In this document: one piece after another, positions 12,249 through 20,943 of the stretch
Position numbering within the stretch: the stretch's first letter is position 1
Layout: each line of letters starts with the position of its first letter
NCBI GenBank assembly: GCA_013214025.1
Contig: JABSRN010000010.1
Coordinates: forward strand, 24,030 to 88,029
Length of the DNA stretch: 64,000 nucleotides
Direction of reading: 5' to 3'
Source: Polyangiaceae bacterium
GTDB taxonomy: Bacteria > Myxococcota_A > Polyangia > Polyangiales > Polyangiaceae
The notes under the pieces: model-generated
Database searches by the model: none
Seen by the model: the letters and a program-made list of their open reading frames with translations, nothing else
Told to the model about the DNA's origin: nothing
Position numbers and translations under genes: made by a program

Positions 12249-12968
12249 ATGGCTTTGAAAACTTTCTCCTTAGGATTCGGAAGCTTGGCGCTGGTGGCGC
12301 TAATCATTAGCGGTTGTAGCGATGACACCAAGCCCGGCGGCGGCACAGACGCAGGCACTGATAGCTCGGCCACCAATGATTCTGCTGGTGGCACAGATGC
12401 GGTGGCTGCAATCGTGGAGCCCGATCCAGCTCCCTGCGGAGATCTGAGTTGCCCGGCGGTGGATATCGGCTTTGGCATGCCATGGCTGCCCGGCTGTTGT
12501 CCCGAGAACGCGAGCGCCTCGTCTTGCGGGGTAGACACCACCTCCATCAACTCCATGATGCCGCTGGGTGCGGGCTGTCAGCCTACGGAGCAGCCCGGCA
12601 TTGTGGAGGGCAGTGGCTGTCCTGACGTGATTTTGGATCCCCAGACGGTGCCGCTACCGGATATGCTCGGTTGCTGTCGCCCAGACAACACCTGTGGCGC
12701 CGTGCTGGGCACTATCGATCTCGGCGGCACCCTCAGCGTGACTATCGGCCTAGGCTGCATAGACAAGGGCCCCGTAACCGCACTTGGCACCCCCATCGAG
12801 AGCTGCGTGTACGTGCCCCCGGTAGTGGACTCGGGAGCTCCCGAGACGGGAAGCGATAGCGGAGCCGCTGATACCGGCGCGAGCGACAGCGCCCCCAGCG
12901 ACAGCGCCCCCAGTGACAGTGGTGGCGACAGTGGCGATTCAGGAGCCGACGCCGCGGACGCTGGCTGA
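12249..12968 (+). CDS. Cys-rich lipoprotein with D/S/G-rich C-terminal tail
   Basis: 239 residues. The signal peptide ends in the lipobox ISGC (Cys23). A low-complexity linker rich in Gly, Thr, Asp and Ser follows. The central domain (about residues 60-190) contains many Cys residues, including two CC pairs (GCCPEN and GCCRPD), which suggests a disulfide-bonded extracellular domain. The C-terminal 40 residues are repeats of Asp-Ser-Gly/Ala-Pro. This design is common among myxobacterial surface lipoproteins of unknown function. A decayed clpB fragment begins 22 bases after the stop. No named family was recognised. Confidence 0.8.
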   Translation: MALKTFSLGFGSLALVALIISGCSDDTKPGGGTDAGTDSSATNDSAGGTDAVAAIVEPDPAPCGDLSCPAVDIGFGMPWLPGCCPENASASSCGVDTTSINSMMPLGAGCQPTEQPGIVEGSGCPDVILDPQTVPLPDMLGCCRPDNTCGAVLGTIDLGGTLSVTIGLGCIDKGPVTALGTPIESCVYVPPVVDSGAPETGSDSGAADTGASDSAPSDSAPSDSGGDSGDSGADAADAG

Positions 12969-12990
12969 ACACGTTTTACCAGTAGAGAAA

Positions 12991-13497
12991 CAAGACAGCG
13001 CCTTGGTTGGCGCTGCGGCACTCAGTCTCCGCTACATTTCCGACCGCTTTCTGCCGGACAAGGCCTTGGACTTGGTGGACGAAGTCGCGGCGAAGATCAA
13101 GATGGAGATCGACAGCGTGCCGTTCGAGATCAATCAGCTCCAGCGGAATATCCAAGAGCTGAAGATCGAAGAACAAGCGCTCAAGCGAGAGCGGGATCCG
13201 GCGTCCAAGAAGCGCCTCGGAACCCTGCGCGAAGAAGTAGACGAACTGGCCGAGCTGTTAGCGGTGGGCCGTTCCCGTTGGCTAAAGGAGAAAGATGTCA
13301 TCTTTCAGATCCGCGCCAAGCAAAAGACCATCGAGGAGCTGCGGGCCGATGAGGAGCAGGCGCGGCGCGACGGAAATCTCGGTCGCGCCGCTGAGGTGCA
13401 GTACGGCACCATTCCAGCGGCGGAACTCGCCATCGAGGAGCTTCGTGCGGCTCTCGCTAAGGTCCAAGGCGATCAGGCCTACCTAAAAGAGGAGGTC
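12991..13497 (+). pseudogene. Internal fragment of clpB (end of NBD1 and middle coiled-coil domain)
   Basis: About 169 codons match the ClpB disaggregase from the end of nucleotide-binding domain 1 (DSALVGAAALSLRYISDRFL, then PDKALDLVDE) through the middle domain. The middle-domain anchors QALKRERDPASKKRL and VQYGTIP are recognisable, ending at LKEEV. Both Walker motifs of NBD1 and the whole of NBD2 are absent. The frame stays open from a GTG at 12913, inside the lipoprotein gene, to a stop at 13579-13581, but it has no convincing own start and the residues after 13497 look unrelated. A remnant of a degraded or partly duplicated clpB is the simplest reading; an expressed stand-alone coiled-coil protein cannot be excluded. 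Confidence 0.75.
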
Positions 13498-13512
13498 TGG
13501 GCAATGTACGAA

Positions 13513-14778
13513 CTACGCGCTCCAGGTCCGGGGATCGAAATCTTCCCGTGGGTGCCCGCTGATCAAGATTTGACGCAATAGGTTGAGCGCATTGTACGCG
13601 GCCAGGCGTCGATTCTGAGTGCGGGTGCCGGGGAAGCGCATCTTCGCGACTGTCACGCCGTCATCGGTGGCGACAGCATAGTGAATTGTACCGACGGGTT
13701 TTTCCTCGGTGCCGCCGCTCGGTCCGGCAATACCGGAAATGCTCACCCCAACGCTTACCCCCAGTTGGCTCATCGCGCCGAGGGCCATCGCCTTGACCAC
13801 GGGTGCACTCACCGCACCGTGTTGCTCGAGAGTCTCGGCGGGCACACCCAGTAGCTCGGTCTTGAGCTGATTGGTGTAGGCGATCACGCCGCCGCTGAAG
13901 AACTGGGTGGCGGAGCGCTCTGTGCACAGCTCCCCCAGCAGACCTCCGGTGCAAGACTCGGCGACACCCAGCGTGAGTTTTCGGGAGCTGAGCAATACAC
14001 CGACAGCTTCGGCCAGCTCGATGTCGCCCTCGCCAAAGATGATGTTCTTTAGCCTGTGGCGGGTTTCAGTAGCAGCAGTCTCGGCGGCTTTGAGCGCCTC
14101 GCCCTGGTTGCTGCGGCGGGCGAGCAACTTGACTTCAATTTCCGGAAAATGAGCCCGATAGCCCACTGTGACATCGTACTCTTCCTCCAGACCTCGGAGT
14201 TTTTCGTTCACTCGGGACTCCGGTAAGCCAAAGCTACGCAGACGCACTTGGGCGATGCCGGCGTCGCTGTTCTTGATCTTCGGGGCGACGTGTTCGTGAA
14301 ACATCGGGCGCATTTCCATCGGCACCCCAGGCATGAAATAGGCGCGGGCTGTTCCGATGCTCACGCTAAATCCGGGAGCTGTGCCGTGGTCGTTGCTCAT
14401 CACGCTTGCCCCCTCGGGAAAGTCAGCTTGTTTCGAGTTGGACTCGTTGAGTTCCCTGCCTCGGATCACGAAGCGTTGGTTCATCGCCTCGATGCTGGCG
14501 TCGTCTCGGACAGTCTTCACACCCAATAGCTTGGCCACGGTGTTGCTGGTGATGTCGTCCGTGGTGGGTCCGAGCCCGCCGGTGCAGACGATCACGTCGC
14601 TGTGGTTGGCCAGGCGTTTCAGTGCCGCGATGATTCTGCCTTCGTTGTCATCCACGGTGTCGGCGGCGAGCACTTCGAGGCCCAGCTGCGTCAGCTGTTC
14701 TCCCAACCACGAGGCATTGGTGTTGACGATCTCGCCGCGGGTGAGTTCGGTTCCGATACTGAGCACTGCTGCGATCAT
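13513..14778 (-). CDS. cinA: CinA family protein (COG1058 domain plus nicotinamide-nucleotide amidase)
   Basis: 421 residues from the ATG at 14778. The N-terminal half is the MoaB-like COG1058 domain (VLSIGTELTRGEIVNTNASW, CTGGLGPTTDD, FMPGVPMEM), associated with ADP-ribose pyrophosphatase activity. The C-terminal half is a PncC-type NMN amidohydrolase (GVAESCTGGLLGE, FFSGGVIAYTN, GIAGPSGGTEEKPVGT). Together these act in pyridine nucleotide salvage; in some species the protein is linked to competence, and comEC is about 9 kb away. The 3' end is convergent with the clpB remnant; the two coding stretches do not overlap, but the open frame behind the remnant does. Confidence 0.93.
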   Translation of the reverse strand: MIAAVLSIGTELTRGEIVNTNASWLGEQLTQLGLEVLAADTVDDNEGRIIAALKRLANHSDVIVCTGGLGPTTDDITSNTVAKLLGVKTVRDDASIEAMNQRFVIRGRELNESNSKQADFPEGASVMSNDHGTAPGFSVSIGTARAYFMPGVPMEMRPMFHEHVAPKIKNSDAGIAQVRLRSFGLPESRVNEKLRGLEEEYDVTVGYRAHFPEIEVKLLARRSNQGEALKAAETAATETRHRLKNIIFGEGDIELAEAVGVLLSSRKLTLGVAESCTGGLLGELCTERSATQFFSGGVIAYTNQLKTELLGVPAETLEQHGAVSAPVVKAMALGAMSQLGVSVGVSISGIAGPSGGTEEKPVGTIHYAVATDDGVTVAKMRFPGTRTQNRRLAAYNALNLLRQILISGHPREDFDPRTWSA

Positions 14779-14937
14779 GCCTTCACCATAACCGTTGTCG
14801 TGCCGGAGGCGAGAGAGCCAATGCACTCTCTGCAATTTGGATCTTTCCGGCGTCACCACGGATCTATTCGACACCACGTGAGAGGCGCTCACCAATCGCG
14901 GCGAGGGAGGCGCCTAATAGACACCGCGCGGGAGCGC

Positions 14938-15807
14938 TCAGTAAACACAGCGAAACCCAATATCGTCGGCCTTTTCGCGCGCGCTGTGTCCCGACCAAGA
15001 CTTCAGCTGAGAGGCGACTCGAGATCGGAAGGAACCCCCGCGTGCCGAATATCCTCCCTCAGCCCGCGTTGTCCACTCCGCGACATTGCCGGATAAATCG
15101 AACACACCTTCGGGAGTATTGCCGCTGGCATGGGTGCCGGCCAGATCGGGAGCGTCTTGGTGGTGACGACATGGCCCTTGCTCGAGACCGAATGCGCTGC
15201 GGCGGCAGACCAGCCCGCTGGGTCCCCACGGGAATTTTCGCCCTTCGGATCCCGCAGCAGCGAAGATCCATTCGTCGTCGCTGGGCAGACGGCCGCCAGC
15301 AAATCGGCAGAACTGGGCAGCCGCTTCCGGGGAGACGCCGCGCACGCTTTGCCCGGGGGGCACATGCCCGAGGGCAGGAGCAGTCAGAGGCTGGCACTGG
15401 CCATCGGTTACGCAACGACCCCAACGAAGCGAAGTGACTTCCGCCGAATCAATCCGAAAGTCTTTTAGCTGCAGCTTCCGCGGCAACACCTGCTGTCCGT
15501 CCCAGTCCTGGGAGCTCAACTCTAAGCTCCCTCCGCTAATGCTGACGGGACGATTGCTGAGCACGCAGGCGGGCACGGGTTTGCTCACCAGCTGAAGGGG
15601 AACGGGACAGCTTGTAGGTTGCCCGACGCAACCACCGCCGGCCCAGCGTTGCCCGGGGGGACAGCAAGCGTGCGAGCTGGGAACCAGGCCGGTGGGGCAG
15701 ATCTGCGCCAGTGCAAGTCTGCGGTTCATGCTCGCATACATCAACGCCAGTACCGCCAGCACGCCCAACGCACCCAGTGCAATACTGTACCGGCGATCCT
15801 GACTCAT
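14938..15807 (-). CDS. Membrane-anchored FGE/SUMF1-fold protein
   Basis: 289 residues. One N-terminal membrane helix (about residues 8-27) is followed by a Cys-rich segment (CPTGLVP, ACCPPGQ, GGC). The C-terminal formylglycine-generating-enzyme fold has LQLKDFRIDSAEVTSLRWGR, GRLPSDDEWIFAAAG, FDLSGNVAEWT, RGGSFRS and a terminal IGFRCVY. The paired active-site cysteines of true sulfatase-modifying FGE are not evident near RGGSF, so it is more likely a binding or structural relative than an oxidase. It sits 31 bases downstream of the IMPase gene and is probably cotranscribed with it. Confidence 0.75.
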   Translation of the reverse strand: MSQDRRYSIALGALGVLAVLALMYASMNRRLALAQICPTGLVPSSHACCPPGQRWAGGGCVGQPTSCPVPLQLVSKPVPACVLSNRPVSISGGSLELSSQDWDGQQVLPRKLQLKDFRIDSAEVTSLRWGRCVTDGQCQPLTAPALGHVPPGQSVRGVSPEAAAQFCRFAGGRLPSDDEWIFAAAGSEGRKFPWGPSGLVCRRSAFGLEQGPCRHHQDAPDLAGTHASGNTPEGVFDLSGNVAEWTTRAEGGYSARGGSFRSRVASQLKSWSGHSAREKADDIGFRCVY

Positions 15808-15838
15808 TTGAGGGGCTGCCTCATGACGACGGGCTGAC

Positions 15839-16642
15839 TCATGAGGACGACGGTGAGTCGGATTCGAGGGATTGCTCCAACAGCTGCACCATTTCTTCGT
15901 GCACCAAGCCATTGCTGGCCAGAATGTGACCCTGGCTTATGTCTAGCGGTCCTCCGCTGCGGTGACTCACCTTGCCGCCCGCGGCTTCCACCAGAGCGAT
16001 TCCGCCCGCCACGTCCCAGGCTGCCAGTTTTCGCTCCCAATAGGCATCGTAGGTCCCGTCGGAAACCAAGCACAGATCGAGGGCGGCGGAACCACACCGC
16101 CGGACCCCATGACAGCGTTTGAGCATATATTCGAAGGTCGCCAAGTTGTTGGAGGGGGCGACACTGCGATCGGCAGGAAATCCAGTGGCGAGCAGCGACT
16201 CCTTCACGCTGGATATTTGGCTCACTGAGCAGGCTTCGCCGTTTCGTGTCGTCGGCGATCCGGCGCCGCCGGCGTATTCTAACGCCAAGGCGGGAGCGAC
16301 GACGATGCCAAGCTCCGGCACTCCCGCGTTCAACAGCCCGACGCTGACGCAAAAAAACGGATGACCGTGTACGAAGTTCATCGTGCCGTCCAAGGGGTCG
16401 CAGCACCAACTCAACTCGGGCCCGAGTTCTCCGCCCTCTTCCTCGGCCAGGATGGGAATGTCAGGGGTGAGTTGCCCGAGGCGTTCCCTGAGCAGGGTCT
16501 CGCTTGCCAAATCGAATTCGGTCACCAAGTCGTTGCGGCCCTTTTCGGAGGATTCGGGGCGGGTACGAAAGCCGTGCAGCAAGCTGGCGGCGGCCTCCCG
16601 AGCGATTTGCAGGGCGGGAACGAGTAGGGGATGGGCAGTCAT
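15839..16642 (-). CDS. Inositol monophosphatase family phosphatase
   Basis: 267 residues from the ATG at 16642 (a GTG two codons upstream is also possible). This is a Mg2+-dependent sugar or inositol phosphatase of the IMPase/FBPase fold. The metal-binding motifs are complete: LAEEEGG with the paired Glu, DPLDGTMNF (first residue near 84), and AAWDVAGG. DLVTEFDLASE in the N-terminal helix is also typical. The substrate (inositol-1-phosphate, histidinol phosphate or PAP) cannot be decided from the sequence. The downstream neighbour is the FGE-fold gene. Confidence 0.9.
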   Translation of the reverse strand: MTAHPLLVPALQIAREAAASLLHGFRTRPESSEKGRNDLVTEFDLASETLLRERLGQLTPDIPILAEEEGGELGPELSWCCDPLDGTMNFVHGHPFFCVSVGLLNAGVPELGIVVAPALALEYAGGAGSPTTRNGEACSVSQISSVKESLLATGFPADRSVAPSNNLATFEYMLKRCHGVRRCGSAALDLCLVSDGTYDAYWERKLAAWDVAGGIALVEAAGGKVSHRSGGPLDISQGHILASNGLVHEEMVQLLEQSLESDSPSSS

Positions 16643-16826
16643 GGTCACATGGGTCGCTGGGACGGGGTCGTGTCGTTTGGAGACGATAGGGATACCGGAG
16701 TGGCGTCAGGACGGCCGCCCCGGGCGCCGCCCCCTATTCCGTAGCCTCGGATCGCGTATTTGTTGCGGAGCGGACGTGATACTGGCCTGCTTTTAGAAGT
16801 TGGGATAGGTCAGATGCGCGTTCCCC

Positions 16827-17807
16827 ATGTCCGAATCCGTAGCGACCGATCCGCCCCCCAGTTCCGGTTCTCGGGCATTGGTGACGAGCTCACCGCCGCC
16901 ACCAACAGGATCTGGCCCCAGGTGGCGACTCGGCGGCTTGTTGCGGACAGCTCGTCCCCATCAATGGGTAAAAAACGTATTTGTTCTCGCCCCGGTGGTG
17001 TTCGCTAAATCAGTCTTCGATCCTGCTGTGTGGGTGGGCGCGACCCTCGCTTTCGTCAGCTTTTGCCTACTGGCCGCGGCGGTTTACACCATCAACGATC
17101 TGGCAGACGTAGAGGACGACCGTCGGCACCCCGTGAAGCGATATCGTCCGATCGCGGCGGGCCGAGTCTCCGAGAGCGCTGCGAAGGCATTGCTGGTGGG
17201 GCTGGTGGTGACGGGTCTCGGTCTGGCCTGTCTGGGCCCGCTGTCCTTCGTTTTGACGGTGGCGGGGTATTTCGTGATGAACCTCGCCTACAGCTTCAAG
17301 CTGAAGGACATCGCTTACCTGGACGTCAGCATCATCTCGGCCGGCTTTGTGTTGCGTGTATTGGCCGGAGGTTTCGCGACGGGCATTGTCGTTTCCAATT
17401 ACTTGTTCGTGTGTACGGCGCTGTTGGCATTATTTCTCGGATTTGGCAAACGCCGTCACGAGCTCGCCGTCGCTAGCGCCAGCGGAAAAACGCGAGCGTC
17501 GCTCAAGAAGTACTCCGAGCGGGGTCTCGATGTTTCTCTGCGCGTCACGGCGTTTCTGACCATCGCGGTGTATTTGGCTTACACGTTGGATTCGAACACG
17601 ATCGCGTTCTTTCAGTCCGACCGCTTGTGGTTGACCACAGCCTTCGTCGGCCTGGGCGTTTGGCGCTTTCTGTATCTGGTGCAGAGCCGCCCGAAGGCGG
17701 AAAGCCCCACCCAGGAGATGGTGGGTGACGGCGCCTTCGTCGCGATCATGCTCGGCTGGATCGTGGTCGTGATGTGGATCGTCTACAACCTGGCGCCTAG
17801 GACGTGA
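16827..17807 (+). CDS. UbiA-family prenyltransferase, decaprenyl-phosphate phosphoribosyltransferase-like
   Basis: 326 residues with about eight membrane helices. The first aspartate motif is NDLADVEDDRRHP (from residue 90), followed by KRYRPIAAG. The second region is NLAYSFKLKD then AYLDVSIIS. The opening RTARPHQWVKNVFVLAPVVF is typical of the DPPR-synthase branch rather than of UbiA or COX10. Those enzymes transfer ribose-5-phosphate from PRPP to a polyprenyl phosphate, giving an arabinose or ribose donor for surface glycans. A Pro/Ser-rich N-terminal 40 residues is probably cytoplasmic. The stop overlaps the next gene's GTG (GTGA), so the pair is translationally coupled. Confidence 0.85.
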   Translation: MSESVATDPPPSSGSRALVTSSPPPPTGSGPRWRLGGLLRTARPHQWVKNVFVLAPVVFAKSVFDPAVWVGATLAFVSFCLLAAAVYTINDLADVEDDRRHPVKRYRPIAAGRVSESAAKALLVGLVVTGLGLACLGPLSFVLTVAGYFVMNLAYSFKLKDIAYLDVSIISAGFVLRVLAGGFATGIVVSNYLFVCTALLALFLGFGKRRHELAVASASGKTRASLKKYSERGLDVSLRVTAFLTIAVYLAYTLDSNTIAFFQSDRLWLTTAFVGLGVWRFLYLVQSRPKAESPTQEMVGDGAFVAIMLGWIVVVMWIVYNLAPRT

Positions 17808-18541
17808 AAACGGCTGTCGTCGCGGAAGAGCCCGAGACCGGGCAATTCGAGAAAATCGCCAAGCGCGGTCAGAGCGGACCCTGGACGGATCTCGGTCTGA
17901 CCTTCCCTGTGTTTGTTGGCTACCACCTAGGCGTCGTAGGCCTTCCCGTACGCAACGCGGCCGACGTTGTCACCCGCGAGTTAGTCGCCCTCGCCGATCG
18001 CAATCTGCTCAACTACAGCGCGCTGACTATCGCTATCGGCCTCGGCTACGTTGGTTTCTTCGTTCTCGCTGGTAAGGGGCATGCCTTCCGTGCGTCGCGG
18101 TTTGTGGCGTGTGCTGCCGAGGGCGTCTTGTACGCCGTGGCCATGCGACTGCTCGCTGGCTACGTGGTGGGTCGCGTCTTCCTCGGCGCCATCGATATGG
18201 ATGCCTACACCGGCTTCGTGATGAGTCTGGGTGCGGGTTTCTATGAAGAGATCGCCTTCCGCGTGATCCTGTACGGCCTGGGAGCGAAACTGCTGGCACC
18301 GTTCTTCTCTTCGGCGGGAACGGTGCGTCGTGGTTTGTTCAAGTTCGCTTGGGCGGTGGTGGCAGCCAGTGTGTTTAGCGGCTGGCACTACATCGGGGCG
18401 ATGGGGGATCCCTTCGACGCTCGCTCATTCCTATTTCGCGCCGTGTGCGGCTTGGTCTTTACGGCGATCTACACCTTCCGCGGATTTGCGCCCGCCGTCT
18501 GGACGCACACGCTCTACGATATTTGGGTGCTGGTTCTCTAG
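17804..18541 (+). CDS. CPBP-family intramembrane metalloprotease (Abi/CAAX protease)
   Basis: 245 residues starting at a GTG that overlaps the upstream stop. The fold's three conserved motifs are all present within membrane segments: EEIAFR (Glu148, Glu149, Arg153), FSGWHY (His195) and HTLYD (His235, Asp239). This predicts an active Rce1-like glutamic intramembrane protease. In bacteria these proteins process small peptides or act in immunity and secretion; the substrate here is unknown. Coupling to a polyprenyl-phosphate transferase is unusual and may point to a shared lipid-linked pathway. Confidence 0.88.
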   Translation: MKTAVVAEEPETGQFEKIAKRGQSGPWTDLGLTFPVFVGYHLGVVGLPVRNAADVVTRELVALADRNLLNYSALTIAIGLGYVGFFVLAGKGHAFRASRFVACAAEGVLYAVAMRLLAGYVVGRVFLGAIDMDAYTGFVMSLGAGFYEEIAFRVILYGLGAKLLAPFFSSAGTVRRGLFKFAWAVVAASVFSGWHYIGAMGDPFDARSFLFRAVCGLVFTAIYTFRGFAPAVWTHTLYDIWVLVL

Positions 18542-18653
18542 GCTGTCCCGGGCTGTCCTAGGGCGCGGGGCCGGAACCGTCGGGGGGCACAACCGGCCGC
18601 CTGCTCATAAGCCTCCGATATTACTTGAATAAACGGCAGACCGCCGGCGGCTT

Positions 18654-18681
18654 TTGCACGAATCAAAAGACGTCCTATATT
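18654..18681 (+). promoter_or_regulatory. Probable sigma-70 promoter for the BI-1 gene
   Basis: TTGCAC (18654-18659) and TATATT (18676-18681) are 16 bases apart, about 85 bases before the ATG at 18767. The rest of the gap 18542-18766 shows only a small inverted repeat around the upstream stop (CTAGG...CCTAGG). Confidence 0.5.
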
Positions 18682-18766
18682 TCTCTTCCGCGGTGGCTGC
18701 CAGGGGTGGCCTTGCCGGGCCCCAAAAATGGGGCACCCGAAGCCCAGCCGTGAGATTGAGGACTTT

Positions 18767-19468
18767 ATGAACAATCCGTATCAGCAAGGGGCTTTTGCCC
18801 GACCCGCGGCAACTCTCGCCGTCGACGCGCGCGCGCGCTTCATCATGCGCACCTACACGCATCTGATCGGTGCGATTTTTGCGTTCGCTGCCCTTGAGGT
18901 CGCCATCTTCCAGAGCGGTCTGGCTCTGCCGATCGCCCAGGCCCTATCCGGCAACTGGATGCTGGTGTTTGGCGCGATGATGCTGACTGGATGGGGGGCA
19001 ACTCATTTCGCCCAGAGCGCCAAGAGCGTCGTGGCCCAGTACTTCGGACTTGGCATGTACGTCCTGATGCAAGTCATCATCTTTGTGCCGCTGCTCTACA
19101 TAGCCAACGCCTCTGCGCCGGGAGCTATCGAGAGCGCCGCCATGGTCACGACCCTAGGCTTTGCGGGCCTAACGGCGGTGGCCTTTGTAACGCGCAAGGA
19201 CTTTTCCTTCCTCAAGGGCATCATGTTCTGGGGGTTCATCATGGCCATGGTCGCCATTGTCGCTTCGATGATCTTCGGCTTTCACCTAGGAACGTTCTTT
19301 TCCGTAGCCATGGTGGGTTTGGCAGGCGCTGCGATCCTCTACGACACGTCCAACGTCCTGCGCCATTACCCAGAGAACGCTCATGTGGCGGCGGCTCTCG
19401 CTCTCTTCGCGAGTGTGGCGATGATGTTCTACTACGTGTTGCGCATCTTCATCAGTAGCCGCGATTAA
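18767..19468 (+). CDS. Bax inhibitor-1/YccA family membrane protein
   Basis: 233 residues with seven predicted membrane helices. The family pattern is visible: FIMRTYTHLIGAIFAFAALE at the start, GFAGLTAVAFVTRKDFSFLK in the middle and ILYDTSNVL before the last helices. In Escherichia coli relatives (YbhL, YccA) these proteins act as pH-sensitive calcium leak channels or as FtsH modulators. The ATG at 18767 follows a GAGATTGAGG ribosome-binding stretch; an earlier ATG at 18728 lacks one. It has its own promoter candidate and is followed by the M50 protease gene after 23 bases. Confidence 0.9.
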   Translation: MNNPYQQGAFARPAATLAVDARARFIMRTYTHLIGAIFAFAALEVAIFQSGLALPIAQALSGNWMLVFGAMMLTGWGATHFAQSAKSVVAQYFGLGMYVLMQVIIFVPLLYIANASAPGAIESAAMVTTLGFAGLTAVAFVTRKDFSFLKGIMFWGFIMAMVAIVASMIFGFHLGTFFSVAMVGLAGAAILYDTSNVLRHYPENAHVAAALALFASVAMMFYYVLRIFISSRD

Positions 19469-19491
19469 GCGGCGTTAGACGGACTCCCTTC

Positions 19492-20730
19492 ATGCCGCTC
19501 ATTGAGGGAGATCCCGCACCCAGCAAACCGCTCAGCCCGAGCGAACGCCGCGTTACCTACTGGTTCGCAGCGTTCTTCGGGCTGTGTTGTTTGGGGGAGC
19601 TACTGAGCGGCTACGAGCCGGCGAAGCTCACGGTGTTGTTCATTCTGCTCTGGTGGGTACCGCTGCTCTTTGTGCATGAGCTCGGTCACGCCGGCATGGC
19701 CAAGCTGTTGGGCTGGAGCGTGAGCGATATCGTCATTGGATTCGGTCGTGATCTCTGGCGCTTCCGCATCGGCAATACTCAAGTGCGCATCAAGTGGGTC
19801 TTGATGGAAGGCTACGTACGACCCGTGCCCACGGAATTGGCCTGGGGTCGCCTCAAGATGGCACTGATATTCGGTGCCGGCCCGGCTGCGGAAGCGGGAG
19901 TCCTGGCGGTCCTGTTCGGGATCTACGGCTCGTCTGTACTACTCAGCTCTTCGGCTGATATCGCGGTTCTCGCGGCGCAGAGTTTGGCGGTGGCCATCGC
20001 CATCAGCCTGATCTCGAATCTGTTCCCCCGCGGCGCCCCCGGTGGCGGAGTGAGCGACGGCCTCGGTATGTTGCTGAGCTGGCGTATCTCCACCGAGGCC
20101 CTCGAGCAAATGCGTCTGCGCCCGCGTCTCGTCGAAATCGCGCGACTGATGGACGAAGACCACGGCGACCAAGCCCTCCAGCTCGCCGAAGAGACACGCC
20201 TCGCCTTCCCCGACCAATTCGCGGTGGAGCTGGAGTACGGCATCGCTCTGGGCGCAGCGGGCCAGCTGACGGAGGGTATGGTTCAGCTTGAAGCGATCGG
20301 TCCGCCGGAGGCTCATCCGCCGGCAACCCAGGCGGTGTTGTTAGAGGCCGCAGCCTTGCTAGTACTGGCGGCGGATGCCGATGAGTTGTTGCCCGATGCC
20401 TGCGATGCTGCCAGCCAGGCGGTTGCTCTCATGCCCGAGGATCGCTTCCTGGCGTTGACCTACGGTCGTGTGCTCTTCGAGAGCGAACGTTATCCTCAGG
20501 CTCTGCGCGCTCTGCAGGGGGCTCTGGGGCACCTGGGCGACACGGAAGTGGAGGGTCGCTGCCTGGCCTTCTTGGCGATGACCTGCCAGCACCTCGGCCA
20601 AAAGGACGAAGCGGAGGCGTATCGGCAAACACTACCTGGTCGCCTGCAGAGCCCGAGTTTGCAGCGTCGGGTCGATGACTTGATGGCTGCGGACGTGCCT
20701 GCCGAGCCACCGACTGAGCAGGCTGGCTAA
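19492..20730 (+). CDS. M50 (site-2-protease family) zinc metalloprotease with TPR-like C-terminal half
   Basis: 412 residues. The N-terminal half is a membrane protease: HELGH (residues 62-66) is the zinc site, and the second-site region NLFPRGAPGGGVSDG (near 180-195) resembles the NPxPxxxxDG motif. The C-terminal half (about 215-400) has Ala/Leu-rich helical pairs such as LALTYGRVLFESERYPQALR and LAFLAMTCQHLGQKDEAEAY that look like TPR repeats. Joining an S2P-type protease to TPRs suggests substrate docking in the cytoplasm. A clean terminator follows directly, so transcription probably ends here. Confidence 0.85.
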   Translation: MPLIEGDPAPSKPLSPSERRVTYWFAAFFGLCCLGELLSGYEPAKLTVLFILLWWVPLLFVHELGHAGMAKLLGWSVSDIVIGFGRDLWRFRIGNTQVRIKWVLMEGYVRPVPTELAWGRLKMALIFGAGPAAEAGVLAVLFGIYGSSVLLSSSADIAVLAAQSLAVAIAISLISNLFPRGAPGGGVSDGLGMLLSWRISTEALEQMRLRPRLVEIARLMDEDHGDQALQLAEETRLAFPDQFAVELEYGIALGAAGQLTEGMVQLEAIGPPEAHPPATQAVLLEAAALLVLAADADELLPDACDAASQAVALMPEDRFLALTYGRVLFESERYPQALRALQGALGHLGDTEVEGRCLAFLAMTCQHLGQKDEAEAYRQTLPGRLQSPSLQRRVDDLMAADVPAEPPTEQAG

Positions 20731-20732
20731 CA

Positions 20733-20751
20733 GAACCCGGTGCGGGTTTTT
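20733..20751 (+). terminator. Rho-independent terminator after the M50 protease gene
   Basis: AACCCG (20734-20739), loop GTG, CGGGTT (20743-20748), then a run of T. It lies four bases after the stop codon. The remaining gap to tlyA contains another hairpin (CCCCAG...CTGGGG, 20883-20906) followed by ACAGTTTTT, possibly a second terminator. Confidence 0.65.
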
Positions 20752-20943
20752 AGCATCGATTCTAGGGGCCGCGGGTAGCCGCTCGCATCCGGCGGGCCGA
20801 TCTCCGAATCGTTATTCGCTCTCGTCAATACCCATTGTTCCACTCTTCGCGTAACCCGGGGATCGGGGGAAATTGCGTCTATCCCCAGATAGTGAACAAG
20901 CTGGGGACAGTTTTTCACGAAATAGCGAATAAGCAGGCGATTG

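Noticed and set aside
14938..15807. True sulfatase-activating formylglycine-generating enzyme
   Set aside because: The fold motifs are present, but the paired cysteines expected near the C-terminus are not evident and no sulfatase gene is nearby. Kept as FGE-fold only.
20731..20943. Possible RNA gene between the M50 and tlyA genes
   Set aside because: TTATTCGCT (20812-20820) and AGCGAATAA (20924-20932) form a distant inverted repeat around a CCCCAG hairpin. The 9-bp pairing over 100 bases is too weak to claim more than terminators.
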